Assembly: GCA_021772695.1 (NCBI GenBank) | Contig: JAJFLL010000319.1 | Location: 1-17,713 of the forward strand | Length of the DNA stretch: 17,713 nt | Direction of reading: 5' to 3' | DNA from: Deltaproteobacteria bacterium | GTDB lineage: Bacteria; UBA10199; DSSB01 | Shown here: piece by piece, positions 1-10,700 of the stretch | Layout: every line of letters begins with the position of its first letter | How positions within the stretch are numbered: position 1 is the first letter of the stretch | Notes under the pieces: generated by a model | Told to the model about the DNA's origin: nothing | The model's input: the letters and a program-made list of their open reading frames with translations, nothing else | Databases searched by the model: none | Position numbers and translations under genes: made by a program

Positions 1-1
1 G

Positions 2-832
2 AACGATCTGTGGCAAGAAATGAAAGAGTCCGGCGTTATCAATAAAACCTGTCTGGTCTATGGCCAGATGAACGAGCCTCCCGGAGCCCGTGCCCGCGTG
101 GCCCTCTCGGCGCTTACCGCCGCAGAATATTTCCGCGACGAAGAAAACCAAGATGTCTTGCTCTTCATCGATAATATCTTTCGTTTTACCCAAGCGGGCG
201 CCGAAGTGTCCGCTCTCTTGGGACGCATTCCCTCGGCCGTGGGTTATCAACCCACCTTGGCCACGGACTTGGGAGAATTGCAGGAGCGCATTACTTCCAC
301 CAATAACGGTTCCATCACTTCGGTGCAGGCCAGTTACGTGCCCGCCGACGATTTGACCGACCCGGCTCCCGCCACCACCTTCTCCCACTTAGATGCCACC
401 ACCGTTTTGTCCCGGCAAATCGCCGAATTGGGCATCTATCCGGCGGTGGACCCCCTCGATTCCACCAGTCGAATCCTCGATCCTCAGGTCATCGGTGACG
501 AACACTACGCCGTGGCCCGGGCCACCCAAGAATTGCTGCAGAAATATAAAGATCTGCAAGATATCATCGCCATTTTGGGTATGGACGAACTCTCGGAAGA
601 GGACAAATTGGTGGTGGCTCGTGCCCGAAAAGTGCAACGCTTTCTGTCCCAACCCTTTTTCGTGGCATCCCAGTTTACCGGGCTGGAAGGGAAGTACGTG
701 GAACTCAAAGACACCCTTCGCGGGTTCCAAGAAATTCTTGCCGGCAAACATGACGATGTGCCTGAACAGGCCTTCTATTTAGTCGGTAGCATCGAAGAGG
801 CCTTGGAAAAGGCCCAGAAAATGGCGGCTTAA
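2..832 (+). CDS. atpD: ATP synthase F1 subunit beta, 3' part (5' end outside window)
   Basis: This is the C-terminal 276 or so residues of the catalytic beta subunit of F-type ATP synthase, which makes ATP from ADP and phosphate in the membrane-attached F1 head. The reading frame is already open at the left edge (codons for N-D-L-W-Q-E-M), so the start and the Walker A P-loop lie upstream. Visible family signatures are the VYGQMNEPPGAR segment, the Walker B region LLFIDNIFRFT, the ALLGRIPSAVGYQPTL signature, the ERITST and VPADDLTDPAPATTF segments, and the C-terminal ILGMDELSEEDKLVVARAR (DELSEED) motif that contacts the gamma and epsilon subunits. It ends AFYLVGSIEEALEKA, as in typical AtpD. 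Only 5 bases separate its stop from atpC, so the two are surely co-transcribed. The identification is essentially certain; nothing in the visible part is unusual. Confidence 0.98.
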   Translation, partial: NDLWQEMKESGVINKTCLVYGQMNEPPGARARVALSALTAAEYFRDEENQDVLLFIDNIFRFTQAGAEVSALLGRIPSAVGYQPTLATDLGELQERITSTNNGSITSVQASYVPADDLTDPAPATTFSHLDATTVLSRQIAELGIYPAVDPLDSTSRILDPQVIGDEHYAVARATQELLQKYKDLQDIIAILGMDELSEEDKLVVARARKVQRFLSQPFFVASQFTGLEGKYVELKDTLRGFQEILAGKHDDVPEQAFYLVGSIEEALEKAQKMAA

Positions 833-837
833 TACCC

Positions 838-1227
838 ATGAAACTGAAGATCCTCACACCAGCTCAGCAGATCACGGCCACCGAGGCCGAAGAGATCGTG
901 GCCTATGGACCGAAAGGCGAATTCGGTATTTTGCCTGGGCACGCCCATTTCGTCACCCCACTGGCGGTGGGCCGGCTGGTCTTTACCCAAGCGGGGGCCC
1001 GCCATGCCTACCTGGTGGCCGGAGGATACATGGAAGTCTTGGACGATGAGGTGGTCGTGGCTGCCGATCAAGTGGAGACGGCCAAGCAAATCGCAACGGA
1101 GCCAACCCGCACTCGCCTAGGCGAACTCGAGAAGAAACTCGGCGGCGATACCCTGACGCCGGAAGAATTCGCCACCCTCACCACCGAACGGGACCTACAA
1201 CAGGCCCGCTTGTCCGTGGTCAGTTAA
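838..1227 (+). CDS. atpC: ATP synthase F1 subunit epsilon
   Basis: The 129-residue product matches the usual length of the F1 epsilon subunit, which sits on the central stalk and restrains ATP hydrolysis through its C-terminal helices. The N-terminal beta-sandwich carries the hallmark GEFGILPGHA at residues 27-36, followed by a GGYMEVLDDEVVVAAD stretch (about 61-76) typical of the family. The C-terminal part, about residues 85-129, is charged and probably the helical hairpin. The ATG lies 5 bases after the atpD stop. No strong Shine-Dalgarno is visible, so translational coupling to atpD is likely. It is the last gene of the ATP synthase operon, since the next gene is on the opposite strand. 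Only a weak GGAG/CTCC hairpin at about 1258-1271 without a T tract was seen downstream. Confidence 0.96.
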   Translation: MKLKILTPAQQITATEAEEIVAYGPKGEFGILPGHAHFVTPLAVGRLVFTQAGARHAYLVAGGYMEVLDDEVVVAADQVETAKQIATEPTRTRLGELEKKLGGDTLTPEEFATLTTERDLQQARLSVVS

Positions 1228-1338
1228 ACATCTTTCATCACCATCTTGGAATTTAAGGAGCGGATTCTCCGGTCTATTAGAGTCGATGGCTTCTCAAACC
1301 CGTTTCTAGGCATGAATTATCGCGGTCTGACGGGATAG

Positions 1339-1782
1339 CTACCGCATTAGAAAAAAGAAGGTGGCTGCGGCGGCTCCTAGAATCAAGACGAAGGTCAATC
1401 CCATGCCGACGATGAACCAAATCAGTTTATTTTGTGGGGATCGGGAGTCGTGATAGGCCTGTTCCCAGCCTAGAGCCTTTTCCTTGGACCATTGGAATTG
1501 GCTGCCCAGGTTCATGCCGGTGAGATTTTTTAGTTTCTCTTCTACCCGTTGGCGAATTTCCGGGGGCATGTCTTGAAAGCTATTGTAGGTCTTGCCGTCT
1601 ACATCGAAGGTCCTTAGTCCCTCCAAATTTTTGAACAACATATTGCCGATTTTTCCCTCGAAGACATCGGGAATTCCATTGCCGTCGGCATCGGAAAAGA
1701 GCTTTTGCACCATATCGGGCAGGCTATTGAAATCGGAATAATTTTTTCCATTGACGGTGATGAGACCGGTTTTTTTGAACAT
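1339..1782 (-). CDS. Small C-terminally anchored membrane protein with a duplicated VxGKxY motif and EF-hand-like loop
   Basis: This 147-residue protein is not recognised as a named family. Three things can be seen. First, an internal duplication: V10-[N]-G-K-x-Y15-x-x-F18-x-x-x-P22 recurs with identical spacing as V61-[D]-G-K-x-Y66-x-x-F69-x-x-x-P73. Second, between the copies lies D31-A-D33-G-N35-G-I-P-D39, the D-x-D-x-N-G pattern of Ca2+-binding loops found in EF-hand, dockerin and thrombospondin-3-like repeats. Third, residues 120-146 form one long hydrophobic segment at the very C terminus. There is no N-terminal signal peptide, so it should be a tail-anchored inner-membrane protein with its soluble part in the cytoplasm, unless inserted otherwise. 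It converges on atpC and is divergent from the beta-propeller gene. Short 'VNGKxY...MPP' motifs do occur in small bacterial proteins of unknown role. The gene is convincing; its function is unknown. Confidence 0.75.
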   Translation of the reverse strand: MFKKTGLITVNGKNYSDFNSLPDMVQKLFSDADGNGIPDVFEGKIGNMLFKNLEGLRTFDVDGKTYNSFQDMPPEIRQRVEEKLKNLTGMNLGSQFQWSKEKALGWEQAYHDSRSPQNKLIWFIVGMGLTFVLILGAAAATFFFLMR

Positions 1783-1882
1783 AGTCCCGTTTTTTTGCCC
1801 GAAAGCTATCCAAAAGTAAAGCGAGACCCCTGCCGTTTAATTTCCTTTGCCCCGATACCAAACTGGCTTAAAACTTAAGGCC

Positions 1883-4558
1883 ATGAAATCGAAAAAAGGC
1901 TTGATCCTCATCGTCATTTTATTGCTCTTGGGCGGCGCCTTGACCTGGCAGTTCGTCGGCAAGAAAAAATCCAAGCCGGCCAAGACCGATCGTGCCAAGG
2001 CGCCCCAAGCCCAGACCGAGCCAGAGGCTCAACCTAAGGAAACGGTACCGGACGGTGAAGAACCGGTTGGTGAAGGTGACACCCCAACGCCCATAGCCCC
2101 AGAAGACCTAGCTCCTGAAGATGAAACCGAGCCCGGCCTTGATGGTGAAGTTCCTCAGGACGGTGAAATAGCCCCGAGTCCCGAAGCTCCAGGCGGGGAG
2201 ATCCCCCGGGCCCAACCGGGTGAGACCGAGAGCCAGCCCTTGATTCAAGTGAAGATGGGCGAGGCCCTTCGCCTCGCTGAGGGAACCACGCTTTATTTAG
2301 AAAATACCCAAATCACCTATGCGGGCAAACGGCCGCTGCAGTATCAATGGGAACTGGTTTCCGGGTCCTCTGAAAAAATTGATCTCCAAGCCAAATCCGA
2401 GCCCAAGGCCCTCATCACTCTGGGTAATTTAGAAGCCCCGGAGGAATTTACCCTGGGCTTAAAGGTCACCGATGGATTGACCGAGACCACCGAACAAATC
2501 CGCATCACCGGTTTTCCCGCTCAGCTCAAAATGGGCAGTCAGGTAGGAGGCGCTTTTACCGGGGTTCAGCATATGGGTGACAAATGGGTGGTGCTGCGGG
2601 GCCAAACCTTAGAAATTTTTTCCCATGATCTAAAATCCTTGGCGCAAATTCCCTTACCCGATTCAGTAATCGAATACTTTGCCACCGTGGACAAGAGCGG
2701 CAAGGGATCCATCTTCGTTCAGGACCCCAGAGGGGCCTGGACCCTATGGCAACATGATCCGGTTACCGCATTCCATTCCACTCGATTGTCCATGATGGGC
2801 ATGAAGATTCATCGTGTGGTGCCCTTCGTATTAGAAGATCAACCCTATGTGTTTGCCTTGTTGGAGCGCAACATTGAATTGTGGAACCTGAGCGATCCCA
2901 AGAAACCGCGACTGAAATCCGCATTAAGTACCCAGCTGCGGAATCCTCGCACCATGACCTATTTGGGAAGAAACCTTTTTGTGGCCGACGAAGACAATAT
3001 CGAAACCATCGAATTCAGCACGGGGCAACCGGTCGCCAGTGTCCCCTCTGGTGGTTCTGTGACCGCCCTACAAACCTATAGTCTCGACAAGAAAAATTTC
3101 TTGATGGCCACCATCGGAAAAGACCGCACCACCAAAGGTCGTCAGGATTACGGAATACGAATCTTCGAAATCGCTCCGGGAGGCCGCTTGGGGCAAGAAC
3201 GCCGAATCACCGTGGGTGAGGGCGGTCCCGTCGAGGCGGCCTATGTGATTCCGGGAACCGAGCAGGCCATGCTCAAATTGACTTCTGGGGGAGAGATCCA
3301 CTTAGGCCTGTATGACCTCCGTCGGGAAAAACTCTTGCCGCTGAACTTTGCCAAGGCTCCGAATTTTATTTCCCTGGCTGGCTTTGCCACTGGCAAGATC
3401 GAGGATACTCCCGTGGCCCTCATCGCCGACGGCAACCAATTGCGGGTCTTGAAATTTCAAGCCCAGGGAAGCCCGCCTCAGAGTTACCAGGTGCAAGAGT
3501 CCCAAAATATTCCTGGCATCTTGAGCGCCTCCTGGGTGCAAGCCAGCAGCGATGGATCCAACTTGTGGGTGGGCGATGAAGGCACCTTGGCCGGCGGCGC
3601 CTTGGCCCGCTTACAGGGACCCCAATTACAAATCACCTCCACTCATAATTTACCGGGGGTCTTTCCCGCGGCCATGGCGGTCGCAACGGAGCAAGACCTC
3701 ACCGCCGTTTTGAATTTAGTAGAAGATCCCCAAGCGGTTCCGGTGGGACAAGCGGAAGGTAGCCTGAGTCTCTTTGCCTTCTCGGGCGAAACCCCTGGGG
3801 CCCCCTCCAAGTTGGTATTGGGATTAAAAACCGAACAGGGTGAATTGCGCCCCTTAGGTGTGGCCCTGCGCGGCGATGAGGCTGGGCTCAAGGTGGGAAT
3901 AGCTATCTCTCGGGTGGCCGGGGCCTTGGGTGGAGCGGGGTTGGCCTTGTGGCAAAAACCAAAAGAGACCACAGCTTCCGCCTTTTTGCAGCAAGATTTT
4001 GCCAAGTCGATGGAACTCATTGCCCTACCCGATGCTCGGGATGTGGTGTTCAGTCAAGACGGTCAGGGGGCCTTTTTGGCCAGTGGCACCGAAGGGGTGA
4101 TCGCAGTAAATTTACAGACGAAGAATCCTGTGGCTCGCATGAGTCTGGGCAGCAAGGATTGGTTTGCCGATCGTTTGCTCCTGGCCCACAACGGGAAAAT
4201 GTTATTGGCCTCTTTCATCAACCCCGCAAACCGGCAGGTGATCGTTAAAATTTTCGGCATCTTAGAAAAATTTCAGATGCAAGAATATGGTACCCTAACC
4301 GGGCTCAAGGCCGTGGAAACCGTAGAAGGCCTAAAGGCACCGGGCATGGCATTGACTCAAGACGACCTCTATCTTTTTGTGCCCCTTGGCGGCAATCGCC
4401 TGAGTGCCATGAATCTGAGTAATCCGGCCCGTCCCTTTGAAATCACTTCACGGGAACTTTCAGGTGAGATTCGCGACGTGGCCTTGGCCAATAAATTCAA
4501 AGACGTGTTTGTGGCCCTGGGTTCCTTAGGTGTTGCCCAATTGGAATTTGGATTTTAA
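1883..4558 (+). CDS. Membrane-anchored Ig/PKD-like and beta-propeller protein
   Basis: With the ATG at 1883 the product has 891 residues. An in-frame TTG at 1847 would add 12, but the ATG puts basic residues (MKSKK) directly before the hydrophobic stretch. Residues about 6-24 form a signal anchor. They are followed by a Lys patch and a Pro/Glu/Gly-rich acidic linker (about 27-118), then an all-beta domain (about 120-210, with YQWELVSG and TLGLKVTDG segments typical of PKD/Ig-like folds). The rest is a long repetitive beta region interpreted as a propeller. Two segments, IELWNLSDPKKP and LSAMNLSNPARP, resemble the xxLSxPxxP signature of LVIVD repeats. It probably sits in the periplasm, anchored in the inner membrane, and acts in binding or scaffolding. 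No catalytic motif was seen. Downstream lies a terminator-like hairpin. The architecture call is fairly secure; the role is unknown. Confidence 0.8.
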   Translation: MKSKKGLILIVILLLLGGALTWQFVGKKKSKPAKTDRAKAPQAQTEPEAQPKETVPDGEEPVGEGDTPTPIAPEDLAPEDETEPGLDGEVPQDGEIAPSPEAPGGEIPRAQPGETESQPLIQVKMGEALRLAEGTTLYLENTQITYAGKRPLQYQWELVSGSSEKIDLQAKSEPKALITLGNLEAPEEFTLGLKVTDGLTETTEQIRITGFPAQLKMGSQVGGAFTGVQHMGDKWVVLRGQTLEIFSHDLKSLAQIPLPDSVIEYFATVDKSGKGSIFVQDPRGAWTLWQHDPVTAFHSTRLSMMGMKIHRVVPFVLEDQPYVFALLERNIELWNLSDPKKPRLKSALSTQLRNPRTMTYLGRNLFVADEDNIETIEFSTGQPVASVPSGGSVTALQTYSLDKKNFLMATIGKDRTTKGRQDYGIRIFEIAPGGRLGQERRITVGEGGPVEAAYVIPGTEQAMLKLTSGGEIHLGLYDLRREKLLPLNFAKAPNFISLAGFATGKIEDTPVALIADGNQLRVLKFQAQGSPPQSYQVQESQNIPGILSASWVQASSDGSNLWVGDEGTLAGGALARLQGPQLQITSTHNLPGVFPAAMAVATEQDLTAVLNLVEDPQAVPVGQAEGSLSLFAFSGETPGAPSKLVLGLKTEQGELRPLGVALRGDEAGLKVGIAISRVAGALGGAGLALWQKPKETTASAFLQQDFAKSMELIALPDARDVVFSQDGQGAFLASGTEGVIAVNLQTKNPVARMSLGSKDWFADRLLLAHNGKMLLASFINPANRQVIVKIFGILEKFQMQEYGTLTGLKAVETVEGLKAPGMALTQDDLYLFVPLGGNRLSAMNLSNPARPFEITSRELSGEIRDVALANKFKDVFVALGSLGVAQLEFGF

Positions 4559-4668
4559 TTCCCCGTTTTTTGGGTGTTGGGTCCTTAACCCGCTCCCTGT
4601 TTTCTCCCCTCCTATCTAATGCCGAACAAAGCTGTCTTTTAATCAGACACTCGGGGTGTTCCCTCCCT

Positions 4669-4690
4669 ATTCCCTTAGGGAATTTTTATT
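4669..4690 (+). terminator. Terminator-like hairpin after the beta-propeller gene
   Basis: ATTCCC and GGGAAT form a 6-bp stem around a TTA loop, followed directly by TTTTATTT. It lies about 110 bases past the stop of the propeller gene and before the sigma-54 promoter, which fits intrinsic termination separating the two units. The stem is short and the T tract interrupted, so it would be a modest terminator. Confidence 0.5.
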
Positions 4691-4694
4691 TAAC

Positions 4695-4713
4695 TTATTA
4701 ATTTTATTAATAA
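4695..4713. repeat. AT-only perfect inverted repeat upstream of the sigma-54 promoter
   Basis: TTATTAAT and ATTAATAA are perfect 8-bp inverted arms with a TTT spacer. The repeat ends 14 bases before the -24 element of the promoter at 4728-4744. It could be a regulator or IHF-type bending site. AT-rich DNA easily gives such palindromes by chance, so the functional reading is tentative. Confidence 0.4.
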
Positions 4714-4727
4714 AATACCAACATATC

Positions 4728-4744
4728 TTGGCACGGCCCTTGTA
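4728..4744 (+). promoter_or_regulatory. Sigma-54 (-24/-12) promoter candidate for the 1981-residue protein gene
   Basis: TTGGCACGGCCCTTGTA matches the RpoN consensus YTGGCACGrNNNTTGCW at every defined position except the C of the -12 GC, which is T here. The GG (4730-4731) and the -12 G (4742) have the required 12-base offset. Transcription would start near 4755, leaving about 40 bases of leader before a good GGAGG ribosome site and the ATG at 4795. The upstream DNA is AT-rich, as is common where IHF bends DNA for an enhancer-binding activator. No activator gene is in the window. Confidence 0.7.
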
Positions 4745-4794
4745 ACCCTAGATCCCAGTAGAGCCTGCTGCTTGGCTCGAGATGGAGGGACCTC

Positions 4795-7700
4795 ATGTCT
4801 GAATTGAAAACAAAACCCGATTTAACCGCCTGGGCTTGGAAACTGTTAGGGCCACCGGCCACCGGTAGTGCCAAGGCCGAAATATCCAAGCCAGCCGACG
4901 TGAAGGTTCCCGATCGGAATACCGCCCAGCAATTTTTGACCGGCCAGCTGAACCCGCCGACTCCTATACCCATGGATTCCGGATCGGTGTTGGAGGGGCT
5001 GGTGGAGGATTTGGATGGGTTAAATTTACCAAAGGATCACCACCAAGCATTGGTGGACCGCATCCATACCCTGCAGGCTTTGGGGGAGGACCCCCAAGTC
5101 GAGCCGCAAGTATGGCTGCAAGCGGTGCTGCAATTTGACGAAGGTCTTAGCCTGCTGAAAGCCTTGGGATCGCTTCACTTTCGCGAACCGGCGACCAATG
5201 GCTTGGCCCCTTTGGAGGAAACTCGCCCTCCCTTGGTGGGGTGGGTGATGCGACGCTTGGTCTTGGCGCTAAGCACTGGCCAGCAGGAAACCATTGCCCA
5301 AGCCCGGGAACATTATCTTAGCCTGAGGAAATTTGTAGCTCACCTCGAACAAAAAACCCAATGGGTCGACCTCAAACGCAGTTTGCATCACCCCATCGTC
5401 GCGCAAGGCCTGGACCGGGATCAATTGATCTATTTTTGTGAGGTGCCTGAGTCCAGTCCTTCAGACATGGAATTGCTGCGACCCGAAGACCCATGCTTTT
5501 TTGATGCCACGCCCCGCAAGGTCTTAAATGAATCGGCTTATGTGCAGACCTATATGGCCCAATTAATATCCGATCCCGAATGGGCCCGGCAATTGCGAGC
5601 GGGCGAAGCGGTGCTATACAATCGAGTCGGTTCTCGGGTGTTGGCGACACCAGGTCAAGAGGCCCAGACCCTTGCTGCATTACCAAAAATCATGGCCGAT
5701 GAAATGAAGACGATTCAAGCGGCCCGGTATGAGAATTTCTTTTCATTGATTCAAAGGCAGCAAGGTGACCTGCCTGCCAAGACGCGGGACCGAACCCAAG
5801 AGAAGGTGATGGCGAGCGGGCAACAATGGTTGGAGTTTCAAGAATTAGCGCGGGCTGCCCAACAGGTTCATGGGGACGCCCAATTAGAAGCCGGCGCAAA
5901 ACAAGCGGCGCTTCAGGAAATCTGGAATCAAGTGCGGAAGGCTAGTGAAGACCTGAGCGGACAATTGGCTGGGCAAGAAGATGAAATCGCCGAGCATCCC
6001 GAGTGGCTTCCTTTTTTGCGGGCCTTGGGTGTTCAGCTCGAAGAATTGCAAAATCCCTTTGGTAAACTTCCCGACCACCCTGATCGTGCCAGCGGTGGAC
6101 CCTTTGAAAACAGCGAGGTCCTCACCGATTATTACAATAACCAAGACAAGGTGGGGTCGGTGGCCCAAAGTGAAAGCGAGTATCAGGCCGATCCGCAAAA
6201 CCAGGTGCGGCCCGCTAGCCAATACCTGGAAGGCGGCTATTTCCAAGATAATCTTACGACCCTTCAGGTGCTTCATGACCAAGTCCTGGGCGACGAATTG
6301 CCGTTAGCCGATGCCATTGCTCAGGCGGCTACCTTTTTGCTGCATGCCCGGCGCAATCACTTTGTCGGTACCGTGGCCGAGTGGCTCCAATCTCGCCAAC
6401 CCCAAGCGGCCCAGCAAGTTTGGTTTCAAGACCTCGACCTGAGTTTTACCAACACGAACCCGCAGGAAGTCCTGGCGGAACTGCTCAACACTCTCCGCCC
6501 GGTGGCCTTATCCCAGCAAACTCTCGACTTGAGGAGCGCTATAAAGGGTGAAATAAAAAATCTGGAGACCATTCGAGATCAATTTCTCGAGGCGAGAAAA
6601 GAAGTCTTTGCCGCCGAATTTTCCACGGCTTCCATCGAAGACCTCATCGTTCAGTATGAATCCCTGTTAAAAAACGAAATTGCCCAAAATCAGGTTGCAT
6701 TAGCCTATGCCAAATTCCAACGCTTGAGCGCAGGCGGCCCGAGTCAGGAGGCCAAACGCAATAGCGAGAGTCTACAATCCTTTCAGATGTGGAAGGGCCT
6801 GACCCTGGATTTGGCCATTCTCGTGGCCAGTTTCGGTGCCGGTACGGCCATCGTAGCGGGCGCGCGGGGCGCAGGGATGTTGCGCGGGGTCTCTCTTTTC
6901 AAGGCCGGTTCTTTCAGTCACCTGGTAGCCTTGGGGGGGGCCAGTTATGGGGTGGAACAGCTACTAACCCCGCTGAAATATGTGGGGGAAGCTCCGAGCA
7001 AAACCACGGGGGAACACTTTCGCGATCTGGTATTTTTTATTGCGACCCTCGGGGCCTTGGGAAAGGCCATGGCATGGTATGGCAATCGTAGCGCGGCGCC
7101 GATCCTTTCTGCTTTTACCCAACGGACCGGAATCACCTTGGTGGGCCCTGAGGCCAGTGCCTATGTGGCCCGATATTTAAAAAATGCGGGGGCGTTGCAC
7201 CGCAGTTTGCACCATATGGGACTTTGGGGCACCGAATATGTGGCCATGAGCGCTTGGACCTTGGTGGAAGGCAACTTGCGCTTGGCCCTGGAAGGACAAT
7301 TCGCTCCCGACCAAGTGGCCGAGCAGGTGTTTTCCACGGAAAATTTACAACATCAGGCCCTGTTTATCCTCGGCATGAAATTGGGAAATGGTATCAGCCG
7401 ACCGCTCTTGCATTATAGCAGTGCCAAGGCCCAACGGCTGGTCTTGGGCGAGAAGAAATTTGCCCAATGGCAGCAAATCGAACATGAGAGTCGTGCCTTA
7501 AGCGATGCCATGGGTAGGTATTTAGAATCCGTATGGGGCGAACCCCACCGCGCAGACCCTGCCCGGCGGCAAAAGTTCTTTTTAAAGTTTACTGAACTCG
7601 CCGAGGCCCGGGCCCAGTTCTTACGGGAACTTCCCATATCTCTAAAAAACCCCACGGCTTTAGAACAGGCCTATCAAGACTTGGCCGGTGCCAAGGAATT

Positions 7701-10700
7701 GGTTGGGGCTTCTCAGGTGAAATTAGTGGCCGAGGGGGCCAAGCAATATTCCACCGATCCACGCGGCCTCGAGATCTTAAAAAATCTAGGCGCCGACCTG
7801 CACCCGGTCACTCCGGGTTTATTTGAAATGACGGTGGGAACCGAACGGGTCTGGCTTCAGGTACCCGAGGCCAGATCCGCGAATCCTTTTGCCTTAGCTG
7901 CTCAAGCACCCCGTTCCATGAAACATTGGTGGGGGCAGAAGTTGGCCGGCGGGGTATTGCACATGGATCTACTGGCCGGTGGCGGCCTGGCCTACCAAGC
8001 CTTGGCCAAGGTATTGGGCAATTTTCGGTATCGCAATCAATTGGGCATGCAGGAAAAAAATGCCTTGAGAGGTGCTGCTTTTGAATTGGCGAGTCGAGAA
8101 GGCAAGTTGAGCGAGTTAGGACGCGAGGTCACCAGTGTCGATCAAGTGGATCCCATGCGGGCCGTATTTTATTTGCAAGAAAAGGTGATGCAATTCGCAG
8201 AATTTATCAAGACCCCCGCGGGTCAGCAATTGGGCCGTCGGGGTGGACCCCATGAAAGACTCAAGGCCATGATTGAGCACCAGGCCCAAGGGGAAGCCGC
8301 GATTCCCAAACCGACGGAACCGGCTCCGGAAACCTTTGTCTCGCCCATGACCAAGATCACCCATGTGGCCCAATCGGTTTCTCCACCAGCGGAAGTGATA
8401 GACTATGTCCTAAAACTATTGGGCCCGGAACGGCAGACCCGGATGATGGCCCATTACGAAATAAAAAACCCCACGGCCTTTCGGCAATTGATCGAACAAA
8501 TCTTAGTACAGGGGGCTACCGTGCAAAGGCGCTTTGCCGACAAGTCAGGAGGGTTTCGCCTACCGGTCTCGCCGGAGCAAACTGGCTTGACCCCCACCAG
8601 CTTGGAAAATCGCAATACTTTGTTGGGCTATTACCTGGTGTTTTTGGATAGTCCCAAGGCCAGGCAAGAGGCCTTGCGCAAATACAATCCCCAACAAGTT
8701 CGAGAGCGAGAGGCCAGGCGTTGGGAGCGGGCCATTCAAAGCGGATACCGTTTGTTGCAGACTTTAAGCTCTGCCCATGCCTCAGGGAGCTCCAGTTCCA
8801 GAGGCAACCCACAAACCTTGGCGGCCGAGATCCATCACTTTCGCAGTCAAATCGCCCGCATCACCCTGAAGGCCTACGATGCCGAGTCCGGAGGTGCCCA
8901 AGTCGAGGTGGCGGCCTACGCCCTGAGCCAGACCGGAGGAAAACCCGCGTCGGGCATGGACACGGCTGTTCTTCAAAGTTTGATGCATGTGCGGGATCTG
9001 AAGCAGGCCTATGAGCTTAGTCCTAAGCAAAAAAAGATTTCGACGCGCATTGCGGTGGAGCGAAGTCTTTCCGATGCCGAAAAAAAACCCCTACCCGTTG
9101 ATTTAATGAAAGGCCTCAGCGAGTTGCGCCTTGATTCCTCTGCTCAGGACCACCGACGGGTTGCCAAGCAGGTGGTGGAATACTTAAATCAACAGGGGGT
9201 CCAGGCTAGGGTTCAGGAGCAAGCGGGACAGGATTGTCACATCCAGGTTGAGGCCCAGGGGGCCTCGAAGCATTGGCTTTCGAAAATGGCACGGGCCCTG
9301 AAAGGTCCACAGGGTAACGGACCCAACTTGATTTTTTCTACGCAGGATTACGTGGCTCGGCTGGCCCATGCCAATGAAAAGAATATAAGTTTGCCATGGG
9401 AAAATCTGACCTCTCCCCATTTGACCACCGGTGGGGGCCATGAAATTCGCCACTTCCTTCGGGATCAAGCCATCAGAAAAGATACCGGCCATTTATTAAA
9501 ACTCATCGAATTCCAAGACCTACTTGGGCTGCCCCAGGGTCCAGAAGGTTTAGGCCCGCTCCAGGCGCAGTCGAGGTTGCCCATACGGATACGTCTCGTT
9601 GCTGGGAAAGAGGATGCCATCGAGGGCACTTCGGCATGGGGCCAAATGGTGCGTCGTCAGTATGGCCAAGAACATGGCCATGGGGTGGAAGAGGTGGATG
9701 CCTACGGCTTTGAAATTCGTTCCATGGTGCAAACCATGCGGCGCTTGCATCGGATCAAGTCAGATCCAGGTTCATCGGTGGCCGACCAGGCCTTAGCCGA
9801 GTCAACCTTGGCCAAATTGGGCCAACAGGTTCGAGTCTTGGGAAAAATATTTCACGAGTTAGTGGTTTGGGATCTACCGGCCATGGAACGGGGCACGGTC
9901 GCTCTTCAAGAGGGAGGCGGAGAAATTCAAACCTTCCGCCAAAAGGGATTCCAAGAAAATCGGGTATTGATTTTACCGGATGGGACTCGGTTTTATTTCC
10001 ACTTGGAACAAATCGACGGGCGGCAAAGCCAACTCGGGGATTATTCTCGGGACCCGGCTGCAGTGGGCCGCGAATTCACTAGGGTGGTAAACATGATAAA
10101 GACCTGGAAAGACCGGGTCGCGCCCTTGCTCAGAGAGGCCGAGGAAATGATTCCCCAAGGGGTCGAAGCATTGATGCCCTGGGATCAAAGGCCTCCACAC
10201 TCCATTGGAACTGCCCCGAATCGCCAACGGGCCATCGCTGACTTCATGGGTGATAATCGCCGCTACAATCGCCAGGCCGCTTGGCTGGTTCGCGAAGTAG
10301 AAGCCCAGTTGCGGAGTGAGGGATTAGAGGTTTCCCGATTGGAAATAGAGGAGGTGGTACACCGAAATGTGGGGGCCTATAAGGATGGCAGCGATTTTCG
10401 TCGAAATGGCAATGGGACCCCCGAACAATTAGCGGCCTTTAAAGGAGATTTGGTGGCCGAATTTAAGAGCCTTAAGAAAAAACACCTGGAGCCAGGTTAC
10501 CTTGAAGTGGATCTAAATCTTGAGGCTGAGATATTATTGACAGAATTTTTAAAGGAGTCTTCGCTGCCTGCGGGGGCTCCGGAAAAACTGGAAATAGTCT
10601 TGAGAATCCGCCAATTCATGGAAGTTCAGATCCAAATGTATGGGTATCCCAATTTAGCTGCCGCGGCGAAGGATCAGTTGTTCTGGACGGATTTGGGCGG

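Noticed and set aside
1258..1271. GGAG-CGGATT-CTCC hairpin after atpC as a terminator
   Set aside because: Four base pairs and no T tract are too weak to support a terminator call.
4559..4794. Small RNA or riboswitch in the region before the giant gene
   Set aside because: Apart from the short terminator-like hairpin and the AT-rich inverted repeat, no conserved fold was recognised and the sigma-54 promoter explains the region better.
7633..8490. Possible internal repeat in the giant protein (KNPTA segments near residues 950 and 1225)
   Set aside because: Only five residues match and the flanking sequence does not align, so it is most likely chance.
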